From the NCBI GenBank assembly GCA_903834785.1, contig CAILKP010000093.1, forward strand, positions 179,676 to 243,675: a DNA stretch of 64,000 nt. The letters run 5' to 3'. The notes under the pieces are model-generated. The model did not search any database, was not told where the DNA came from, and was given only the letters and a program-made list of their open reading frames with translations. The stretch is from an uncultured bacterium (lineage in GTDB: Bacteria; Planctomycetota; Phycisphaerae; Phycisphaerales; UBA1924). The translations under genes were made by a program, and so were the position numbers. Of the stretch, positions 57,521 to 64,000 are shown piece after piece (position 1 is the first letter of the stretch; the number at the start of each line of letters is the position of its first letter).

Positions 57521-58594
57521 ATGACCGCCTTGGAATCACAATCGCATCGGTTGCCACAACCACTGTCAGGGTGCAACGGTTGCCCGGTCGAGTCGCTGGC
57601 GGCTATGGTCGGCAACACGCCGCTGCTGGAGATTCGCTATCAGTATCGCGGCCGACCGCGCCGGGTGTTCGCCAAGTACGAGCAGAAGAACATGACCGGA
57701 AGCACGAAGGACCGCATGGCCCTTTGGATTCTCCGCCGGGGCTTTGAGAGCGGAACTCTTGCCGCTGGATTCACTATCGCCGAGGCGACCAGTGGAAACA
57801 CCGGGATCTCATTTGCGGCGATGGGCCGGGCGTTGGGGCACCCGGTCCGGATCTACATGCCGGATTGGATGAGTCGGGAGCGGGTTGCGCTTATCCAGTC
57901 GTTCGGGGCGGAGGTGATCCCCGTGTCGCGGGAACAGGGTGGATTCAGGGGCAGCATCGAACAGGCCGACCGGTACGCCGCGGAACACCCGCACGTCTTC
58001 CTGCCGCACCAGTTTGATAACCCGGCGAATGTTGACGCGCACGCGGCGGGCACCGGGCGGGAGATTGTGGCGCAACTGGCATCGGTGGGGCTGGTTGCCG
58101 ATGCGTTTGTTGCCGGTGTGGGCACCGGGGGTACGGTGATGGGAGTCGGGCGGGCACTCCGGGCGGTGTCACCTGCCACCCGCGTGCACCCGCTGGAGCC
58201 GGCGAACTCACCGACGCTTCGGACCGGCCGCAAGGAAGGGCACCATCGGATTCAGGGCATCTCCGATGAGTTCATTCCGAGCATCGTCAAGCTTGATGAG
58301 TTGGACCATCTCGTTGACGTTTGGGACGGGGATGCGATTCTGATGGCGCAGAAGCTCGGGCACATCGGGCTGGCTGTCGGGATTTCCTCGGGGGCCAACT
58401 TTCTTGGTGCGAACCTGCTGCTCGATGAACTTGGTGACGACGCCGTGGTTGTGACGGTGCTTCCGGACAGCAACAAGAAGTACCTGAGTACGGACCTGGT
58501 GCGGACCGAAGAGATCCGACCGGAGTTCGCCGCCCCTTCGATCACGCTGGCTGCTTGGCAGGCGATCAGTTGTGCGTCCTGCTGCGGGCGGTGA
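57521..58594 (+). CDS. PLP-dependent cysteine synthase family protein
   Basis: A 357-residue fold-type II PLP enzyme. The PLP lysine is in NMTGSTKDRMA; TSGNTGISFAAMG binds the substrate carboxylate and GVGTGGTVMGVG the phosphate. GNTPLLEIRY is the usual start of homology, so about 30 residues precede it. The ends are cysteine-rich in an unusual way: GCNGCP near residue 20 and SCASCCGR at the very C-terminus, outside the catalytic fold. It probably makes cysteine from (O-acetyl)serine and sulfide; cystathionine synthase activity is an alternative. No cysE is adjacent. Confidence 0.9.
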   Translation: MTALESQSHRLPQPLSGCNGCPVESLAAMVGNTPLLEIRYQYRGRPRRVFAKYEQKNMTGSTKDRMALWILRRGFESGTLAAGFTIAEATSGNTGISFAAMGRALGHPVRIYMPDWMSRERVALIQSFGAEVIPVSREQGGFRGSIEQADRYAAEHPHVFLPHQFDNPANVDAHAAGTGREIVAQLASVGLVADAFVAGVGTGGTVMGVGRALRAVSPATRVHPLEPANSPTLRTGRKEGHHRIQGISDEFIPSIVKLDELDHLVDVWDGDAILMAQKLGHIGLAVGISSGANFLGANLLLDELGDDAVVVTVLPDSNKKYLSTDLVRTEEIRPEFAAPSITLAAWQAISCASCCGR

Positions 58595-58712
58595 GCGAAA
58601 GCGGGAAAGTCGGGAGCGATTGACTGGAATAGAACGCCATCTCCAGGCGCTGGGGAGCCTTGCGGGCGTCGCAGGTGACCGGCGGGAGCCAAGGTTGACC
58701 GGTAGCTGCGGC

Positions 58713-60266
58713 CTAGCTGGTTAATGGCGATCCGCACTCGGGGCATTGACCGGACAACCCCGCGGTGTCATATCCGCAGCGGTGGCAGCGGTCCGTCACA
58801 AGCCGCTGGGCCACGCAGAGCGCGGCAAGCCCGGCGCCGATCACCAGCGGGATGAGGCTTAACCCGGCCATGACCCAGCCGAACGTGTTCATCTGGGTGT
58901 TGGTCGCCCCGGGCCGAATAGGCGCCAGAGCCATGCCAAGGCTGCCCAAGAGGATGAACAGCGAAACGCCAGCACAGATCGCGGCAGCGAGGGCGAACGC
59001 AACCCGTCGTCGCACGAGGATCGGCCGATGGCTGCACTGGCAGAGTCTGGCCAAGAGCTTGGCCAGCTTCGAGTTCCTGCGGGCCTTTCCTGACGGCAGT
59101 GCTCGAAGGACCTGGGCCACGGAGCGGGGCCGTCTTTCCGGGCTGCGCTGCAGGCAGTGCATGATGCCCCGCTCGAGTACCGGGTCAAGGCCGTTGCTCA
59201 CTGACGACGGCCGGGGAACCGCCCCGGCGGCGTGAGCCTGCTTCAGTGCCTCGATCTCATCGGTGTTGAAGGCCCGCCTGCCGGTGGCAACTTCGAAGAG
59301 AATCAGCCCGAGCGAATAGATGTCGCTCGCGATCGACACGCTACCGCCTGAAAGCTGCTCGGGAGCCATGTACGCGGGAGTTCCGGCGGTTGCCTGAACG
59401 CCCTGGAGCTCCTCGAAGAAGCCTGCGATGCCGAAGTCGGTGATCCGCACGCACCCGCGCCCGTCGATCATGATGTTCGCCGGCTTGAGGTCCCGGTGCA
59501 GCACACCCTTCTCGTGCGCGGCCTCAAGCCCCATGCAAATCTGCCGGGCGATCTCGAGTGCTTTGGCGTGACCGGGTTGCCCCAACCGCCTCAGCACTGA
59601 GCTGAGATCCTCTCCATCGATGTACTCCATTGAAAGGAAGACCTGCCCTCCCGCTTCGCCGATGTCATGCACGCGGCAGACGTTTCGGTGCGTGACTTGG
59701 CGTGCGGTTCGCACCTCGTTTCGAAACCGATCCATCCGGGAGCCGTTCGTGCCAGTCGGGCTTACCAGTAGCTTGAGCGCTACCAGCTGACCGAGCTTCA
59801 GATCGTCGGCCTGGTAAACCTCACCCATGCCACCCGTACCGAGCAGGCGGATGATCCGGAATCGATCGCCGAGCATCTGGCCCGGCTGAAGTTGCGATCC
59901 GGCCGAAGGGCGGGCCGCGTGCATCGGCATACCGGCCCGAGCCGGCATCGCCTGAGTGGTCGCCGCTCCGTCGTCGACGCGTCGGCGATCAACGGTCAAC
60001 GGCGGCAGATTCGCGGCATCCTGCTCTGACTCAATTACCGCAATGACCTCCTTCTGAAGCGAAGTGTCCTGATGGCACTCTCGCTCGAGCACAGCGGCCC
60101 GCACGTCCGGAGGAAGGGGGCGAACCAGGCCGCAGAGGCGGTGGATCTCGTTGTTGCGGTGCTCGGTCAAAGGACTCGAACTCCCGACGTATGAACGCCA
60201 GCCGCGTCGGCCGGCCGGTCCGGATAGGGCGACATCGCTCCACCCTTGCAACCACCAGCCGCCCAT
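58713..60266 (-). CDS. Ser/Thr protein kinase with two C-terminal helices and a zinc ribbon
   Basis: Start taken as ATG 60266 (MGGWWLQGWSDV), 517 residues, 16 bp after the FkbM gene stop. The kinase domain spans about 135-395: LLGTGGMGEVYQA, Lys165 in VALKLL, HRDLKPAN, ITDFGIAG and AGTPAYMAPEQLSGG. About 40 residues of basic linker follow, then two membrane helices (FALAAAICAGVSLFILLGSL; WVMAGLSLIPLVIGAGLAAL). The end is a ribbon CHRCGYDTAGLSGQCPECG, a common planctomycete tail. With an even number of helices, the ribbon should lie on the same side as the kinase. The start is not certain. Confidence 0.92.
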   Translation of the reverse strand: MGGWWLQGWSDVALSGPAGRRGWRSYVGSSSPLTEHRNNEIHRLCGLVRPLPPDVRAAVLERECHQDTSLQKEVIAVIESEQDAANLPPLTVDRRRVDDGAATTQAMPARAGMPMHAARPSAGSQLQPGQMLGDRFRIIRLLGTGGMGEVYQADDLKLGQLVALKLLVSPTGTNGSRMDRFRNEVRTARQVTHRNVCRVHDIGEAGGQVFLSMEYIDGEDLSSVLRRLGQPGHAKALEIARQICMGLEAAHEKGVLHRDLKPANIMIDGRGCVRITDFGIAGFFEELQGVQATAGTPAYMAPEQLSGGSVSIASDIYSLGLILFEVATGRRAFNTDEIEALKQAHAAGAVPRPSSVSNGLDPVLERGIMHCLQRSPERRPRSVAQVLRALPSGKARRNSKLAKLLARLCQCSHRPILVRRRVAFALAAAICAGVSLFILLGSLGMALAPIRPGATNTQMNTFGWVMAGLSLIPLVIGAGLAALCVAQRLVTDRCHRCGYDTAGLSGQCPECGSPLTS

Positions 60267-60282
60267 GGGAACCGGGCCGCGT

Positions 60283-61113
60283 TCACGATTGTGATATCCA
60301 TGCCCGGCGGTCGATGGCGTAGACGTCACCCCACAGTTTCGCATCGGGTTGTGTGCTGAGATGACGGATCATGGCGTCGCCATCGATCCACGTAGACAGG
60401 GCGAAGTTGTCGTGATCTCCGACGCCGTAGTTCCATGCGTAATCGGCAAGCGTGGCCAACTTCTTCACGCAGTTATGAGTGTGGTCGAGGAACTCGCGGG
60501 CAAACTCGAGGGAGAGGCACCGGATCGGCGTGCTCAGCCCGGCGAGAACATGCTCCTCGAAGCCCTCGACATCGATCTTTACAAGGGCCGGCGTGCCATG
60601 CTTGGCAATGAGCGAGTCCATTGTGGTCACCGGCACTTCGATCGACGCCGACCAGTCTGTACCGGCAAAGCGTCCGCTCTCACGCATGCGTTCCATCCAG
60701 TCAGTACTCAAGGTACCGAGCACATCGGCCGCGGATTGATGCAGCGTGGCCTTTCCGACTGCCGCACCAAGAGCGGTTTGCTCGATCAAGAATCCGCCGC
60801 GACTCTTGTACTTCTCCCTGATTTTCGCCACGCACGCCGGCTGGGGCTCAACGGCGAGAACGCGACAACCCAAGTTGAGCAGCATGCCGGTGCGGGCGCC
60901 GATGTTGGCACCGACATCGAAGGCCAGTTCGCCGGGGCGCACCAGCCGCGAGTAGAACCGCTGCTGCGCCAAGCGGCTTTTTTTGACTGCACGCCGCTCG
61001 GGGCGGGCCAGTTGGAGTTTGAGCTTTGTCAGAATCCCGGGCTCGAACCACGCCGGTGGCGTCGCCAGACCGCCCAAGTTCTGGAGATCCGCTACTTGGG
61101 CAGTCGTTTGCAT
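60283..61113 (-). CDS. FkbM-family methyltransferase
   Basis: A 276-residue SAM-dependent methyltransferase starting at ATG 61113. Motif I is ELAFDVGANIGARTGMLLNLG, motif II ends in VLAVEPQP, and the family signature KIDVEGFEEHVLAG is present. FkbM enzymes O-methylate sugars or polyketides, often in surface glycan loci; no glycosyltransferase gene is adjacent apart from the distant GT41 gene. The short gap to the kinase gene suggests one transcript. Confidence 0.92.
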   Translation of the reverse strand: MQTTAQVADLQNLGGLATPPAWFEPGILTKLKLQLARPERRAVKKSRLAQQRFYSRLVRPGELAFDVGANIGARTGMLLNLGCRVLAVEPQPACVAKIREKYKSRGGFLIEQTALGAAVGKATLHQSAADVLGTLSTDWMERMRESGRFAGTDWSASIEVPVTTMDSLIAKHGTPALVKIDVEGFEEHVLAGLSTPIRCLSLEFAREFLDHTHNCVKKLATLADYAWNYGVGDHDNFALSTWIDGDAMIRHLSTQPDAKLWGDVYAIDRRAWISQS

Positions 61114-61270
61114 GCGGGGATCTTATCGTGAATCCCGCGCGAGCAACGCGGTGTCGAAGTCAGGACGCAGAGCACCCGTTGATCGGCAAGCCCCGGTGAC
61201 GACCTTCTAGCGGGTCGTCGTGACCTCCCCTGCCCCGAAAAGCAGGTTTGACGATGCTGCTGCCGCCTAC

Positions 61271-61306
61271 ATGCCAAAAACAAAGAGGCTCTGCTTTCGC
61301 AGAGCC
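61271..61306 (-). terminator. Terminator of the disrupted tRNA-Asp gene
   Basis: A perfect 8-bp stem GGCTCTGC/GCAGAGCC (61287-61294 with 61299-61306, loop TTTC) is followed on the minus strand by TCTTTGTTTTTGG. It begins 10 bases beyond the 3' end of the tRNA remnant and is the natural end of that tRNA transcript. Confidence 0.85.
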
Positions 61307-61316
61307 ATCTTTCAAA

Positions 61317-61386
<70 letters not shown>

Positions 61387-61553
61387 TTTCTAGCATGTCA
61401 GGGTGCCGCCATAGCGACCTCTTCGTGCAGCTTCCGGTAGTCAATACCGGATCGGCTGTTAGGGTCCAGCGCCGCACGCCGCCTCTGATTTGAGCGTTCG
61501 AAGCCTCGGCGTGGAACCAGCGACTTTTCTGACGAAGTGGTCGATGCGGAAGC

Positions 61554-61952
61554 ATGAGCCATGACAGAATCGTCCCGCTGACCATCAACCGCGACATCGG
61601 GGTCATTCATCTCCACTCCGATGAAGGGCGATGCTTCGCCCTCGTCGATGCCAATCTCGCCGAGAACGTCTCTGCCCTGACGTGGTTCCGCCATCGACGA
61701 ACCGGCTATCCGACCTACCGACGCGCCAGCGGCGGGCTGCTGACCATGGCAGCGCATCAAAGACCTTCCCCTCCGCACCCCATCAAAGCCGCCACGCAAG
61801 CGAGCGTCCATTTCAGGAGGCTGCGGTTGTTGACGGTGGTGGCTGAGGTTGCCGTTGCTGCTCTGATGACTCGGAGCAGCAGCTTTCCGCAAATCGTCCT
61901 CGACAGAAGCATCGCCATCGTCTGGTGGAGGCTGTCGCATGGACTTGTCTAG
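61554..61952 (+). pseudogene. Degraded HNH/AP2-type homing endonuclease-like gene
   Basis: The first about 65 residues (from ATG 61560 or the codon just before) resemble the N-terminal part of phage and planctomycete HNH-AP2 proteins: VPLTINRDIGVIHL, then GRCFALVDANLAENVSALTW and FRHRRTGYPTYRRASG. After LLTMAAHQ, where MHR and the HNH motif would follow, the sequence becomes low-complexity with no His-Asn-His and no AP2 repeat in any frame. I read it as a remnant; the antisense frame (61398-61940) is the alternative, but it is Arg/Pro-rich without recognisable motifs. Confidence 0.45.
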
Positions 61953-61961
61953 GAGTACAGC

Positions 61962-62402
61962 ATGAGTGCAGCATCGATTACTGAAGCGTGGGCATACGAG
62001 AATCTTCCTCGTATCGAGCAGTGTGTCGCGGAGTACGAGCAGGAGAAAGGCAAAAAGCCTGGACTCGTGGTGATGACGGCAAGTACCGCCATGATCGTCA
62101 GCATGGATCTTGGAGTGCTTGATGCACTATCTCCGAAGCTGCGAAGCCACCCGGCACTCACAGAGGTCATCGACCGTCACAAGACCGGAGCATATTTGGG
62201 CGAGGACGGCAAGCAGTGCGATGTGCCGATCATCTGTGAAGCAGCGACGGTCTACCGCACCTCGCTGGAGACAATCAAGATGAAGCTCGAATTGATGGCT
62301 CTTGGTGTGACGTTTGTTGGTCGCGAAGCGAGTATCGGCCACAAACGCGGCGGAGGCGCGTTGCCAGTGAAGCGGTTCAAGCAGCGCAAGCGTCGTCGCT
62401 GA
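61962..62402 (+). CDS. Hypothetical island protein, 146 aa, basic tail
   Basis: Not recognised. ATG 61962 has AGGAG about six bases upstream. The protein is compact and mixed alpha/beta in appearance (GLVVMTASTAMIVSMDLGVL; CDVPIICEAATVYRTSLETI), with no signal peptide or membrane helix. It ends in a strongly basic tail (PVKRFKQRKRRR) that could bind nucleic acid. Base composition is visibly lower in GC than the chromosomal genes to the left, as expected for an island gene. Confidence 0.65.
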   Translation: MSAASITEAWAYENLPRIEQCVAEYEQEKGKKPGLVVMTASTAMIVSMDLGVLDALSPKLRSHPALTEVIDRHKTGAYLGEDGKQCDVPIICEAATVYRTSLETIKMKLELMALGVTFVGREASIGHKRGGGALPVKRFKQRKRRR

Positions 62403-62524
62403 GCCATTCGCCTTTTCGCCGTCGCTTCGGTAACCCGAGGAGATGGCCTTTCCAAAGCCCCGTCACAACAGGAAGCCCTGACGTTTCAGCGGTGGTTGTG
62501 GCATTGACTGTGAAGGAGTTCTCG

Positions 62525-63118
62525 ATGAACGGCAGCCGGTTGACGAAAACGGAACTGAAGAACGTTGTTCTGACCGTGGCCAAGAGTGACGTGCCGAATC
62601 CGAAGGATGGAACGTTGCTCGGTGATGCGATGTCTCGTCTTACCACGCCTCCGTCAGCCGCACGCAGCAAGAGACCGCTTGTTACAGATCCATGGGTCAA
62701 GAAGCAAGCTCGTGTTCTGGCTACTGGAATGGGCTTTGACAGTCTGTTTGCGTATCGTCACAAGGAACGATGTGGTATCGGAACCGACTACTGCGAGATC
62801 GATGTGTCTTTCTGTGACCGAAGGTATAAGTTTGCTACGTCGATGAATTCGATGCCTGACTTCGGAGGTGCGGTGTATGTCGGTGACATCAAGCAGGTGG
62901 AATGGGTGTCTGCCCAGTGGCAAAATGGACATCAGGTGACAGACTCGGGGGGCCTGACCGCGATCAAGGACAACGATCCGGACATCAATCACTTGATTCA
63001 GAGTGGCCAGATCGAGTTGCTCATGCGTGCCTGCCACAAGACGTATTTCGACAGACAGGACAAACTCGTCAAGAGACTCAGCAAGCAGAAAGAAAGAGGG
63101 GTCCATCCACAGAGATGA
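62525..63118 (+). CDS. Hypothetical island protein, 197 aa
   Basis: Not recognised. I choose ATG 62525 (MNGSRLTKTELK), which has AAGGAG six bases upstream. The centre contains aromatic and charged blocks (GFDSLFAYRHKERCGIGTDY; FCDRRYKFATSMNSMPDFGG) with scattered cysteines. The C-terminus is Lys/Arg-rich (DKLVKRLSKQKERGVHPQR). No membrane helix or signal peptide. It lies 122 bp after the previous hypothetical gene on the same strand and is convergent with the recombinase gene. Lower GC than the chromosome. Confidence 0.65.
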   Translation: MNGSRLTKTELKNVVLTVAKSDVPNPKDGTLLGDAMSRLTTPPSAARSKRPLVTDPWVKKQARVLATGMGFDSLFAYRHKERCGIGTDYCEIDVSFCDRRYKFATSMNSMPDFGGAVYVGDIKQVEWVSAQWQNGHQVTDSGGLTAIKDNDPDINHLIQSGQIELLMRACHKTYFDRQDKLVKRLSKQKERGVHPQR

Positions 63119-63179
63119 TTCGAGCCGGTCGTCGTCGAGCCATGCATCGGGTTCCGAGTGAACAGCCACCGGAGATCGA

Positions 63180-64000
63180 TCAATATCGCAGACCTGCGCA
63201 AGCAGCGGCGGCCTCCTCGGCGGTCCGAAAGTACCCCGAGCATCGAACTTCGCCATCGACCATGACTCGGGCGTAGTACCGATTTTTGCCAGCGTGGTAC
63301 GACACGTTCCTGAAGCCCGTCTTGGATCTCTTCGTCGGCGAGGGAGATTCCGCATTTTCGCGAGAAAGAGAAAGGGTCTCACCCAGAAAGGGAAGCTGCT
63401 GCCGAAGCTGTCGCAGACATTCCCACATCCGTGACCAGTTGCGATTTGCATATGCCTTGTTGATGCCTGGCTCCGCATGCGCCAGGTACATCTCGCTCTC
63501 TTCAAGCGTCCCAAGTCGCTTGATGGCGTCAGCGCCGGTTTTCCTCAGGAAGCGGATCCCAAGACGACGATCAGGGGCAATCCGCCGAAGCAGCGCCTTC
63601 CACGCCTGCTCGACCGCATCCCTCCTGGTCCTCGGCGTTACCTCTACGAGCGGATTTCCATACTCGGTCAGCAGCCAGCGGCGATCACCGTTGTCGTCTG
63701 CTTTGAACGCCCGAAGAAATTGAACGGTCTCGGGCCACAGGCACCAGCGAGCTTCAACGCCAGTCTTGTCTCTGAAGCGATGGACGAACGGTTCTTCAAT
63801 GTCAAGGAAGGTCTCGAAGGTCCGCAGGTTCGAGATCTCGCTGGAGGTGAACCCTGCACGTTCCAGTCCGTGCTCGGTGAACAGCCGCTCGACGGTCATC
63901 GCCACCCCGGCACCCTGCGTTGAACGCTTGCCATCGACCGCCAGCACGTACCGGCTGGCCGCATCACGCACCGTCAGCGGGTAGCACATCGTCGTGTCTC
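63180..64000 (-). CDS. Tyrosine recombinase with C-terminal AP2 domain (cut by window edge)
   Basis: The frame is open to the window end, so the N-terminus is missing. The catalytic part includes FRDKTGVEARWCLWPETVQF, then FLRKTGADAIKRLGTLEESE with the box II Arg, YLAHAEPGINKAYANRNWSR with the His and the candidate nucleophile Tyr in AYANR. This is a divergent integrase type I associate with planctomycetes. The last about 50 residues form an AP2-like DNA-binding domain (KTGFRNVSYHAGKNRYYARV; GYFRTAEEAAAACAG). It is the likely integrase for the tRNA-Asp island edge 1.8 kb to its left. GC content is lower than in the main chromosome. Confidence 0.8.
   Translation of the reverse strand, partial: DTTMCYPLTVRDAASRYVLAVDGKRSTQGAGVAMTVERLFTEHGLERAGFTSSEISNLRTFETFLDIEEPFVHRFRDKTGVEARWCLWPETVQFLRAFKADDNGDRRWLLTEYGNPLVEVTPRTRRDAVEQAWKALLRRIAPDRRLGIRFLRKTGADAIKRLGTLEESEMYLAHAEPGINKAYANRNWSRMWECLRQLRQQLPFLGETLSLSRENAESPSPTKRSKTGFRNVSYHAGKNRYYARVMVDGEVRCSGYFRTAEEAAAACAGLRY
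63858..64000 (-). other. IS481-type transposase-like stretch fused in frame to the recombinase
   Basis: The first about 45 visible residues of the recombinase frame (CYPLTVRDAASRYVLAVDGK, then TVERLFTEHGL) closely resemble the DDE core of IS481-family transposases, which read CxPLTVxDxxSRYxL...ERLFxExGLP. The match stops where the recombinase part (GFTSSEISNLRTF) begins. Either a rearrangement joined the two, or it is an unusual integrase core-binding domain. The window edge prevents a decision. Confidence 0.4.

Noticed and set aside
61398..61940. Minus-strand open frame of 180 codons by the att site as an integrase
   Set aside because: It lacks any box I or box II motif and is antisense to the more protein-like HNH-type frame; only its last 45 residues look possibly coding.

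Overview
The window is high-GC, densely packed bacterial chromosome. It carries several marks of a planctomycete, most likely of the class Phycisphaerae: an ECF sigma factor of the planctomycete type followed by a Ser/Thr kinase with a beta-propeller, a secreted protease ending in a GC-type dockerin, a PEP-CTERM-like tail with the motif VPLPPAA, type III glutamine synthetase, prepilin-like proteins, and a kinase ending in a CxxCGYD...CPECG zinc ribbon. This assignment rests on family resemblance; no rRNA or complete tRNA is present to confirm it.

Layout. 0-10 kb: a truncated MFS transporter, then a long minus-strand run (glycosylasparaginase, HutG-like ureohydrolase, dockerin subtilase, topoisomerase VI subunit A, PPK2, TPR protein). 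10-20 kb: glnN with a strong terminator, scpA, kdsD, a globin, the ECF sigma/kinase pair and an SMP-30 protein. 20-33 kb: a lone sugar-type ABC ATPase, DacB, a stand-alone receiver, a VOC protein, a PilZ protein, a transglutaminase/DUF58 pair, a redoxin and a chemoreceptor with a c-type heme motif. 33-48 kb is mainly housekeeping: rnhA, ruvC-ribE, a BamB-like lipoprotein, purH, maf, a nitrilase-family amidase, a TolB-amidohydrolase fusion, a Fur regulator, fabG, a polyproline lipoprotein, fabD, hutH. 49-61 kb: a prepilin-like/GNAT/O-GlcNAc-transferase-type operon, a NagX-like membrane acyltransferase, a HAD hydrolase, a secreted glycosidase, a truncated PEP-CTERM gene, a SYLF lipoprotein, a cysteine synthase, and an FkbM methyltransferase followed by a Ser/Thr kinase.

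The right end (61.3-64 kb) differs. On the minus strand at 61317-61358 lies the 3' half of a tRNA-Asp gene (anticodon GTC), still followed by its terminator but with no 5' half. To its right are visibly less GC-rich genes: a degraded HNH/AP2-type homing gene, two unrecognised small genes, and a tyrosine recombinase with a C-terminal AP2 domain. This is the expected structure of one edge of a genomic island integrated into a tRNA gene. The recombinase frame also begins, at the window edge, with a stretch resembling an IS481-type DDE transposase, so the island is probably mosaic.

I found no CRISPR array, rRNA, complete tRNA, complete insertion sequence or replication origin. The most notable items are the island edge and its unusual recombinase, a bacterial topoisomerase VI A subunit without an adjacent B subunit, the heme-motif chemoreceptor, and the GT41 glycosyltransferase operon.
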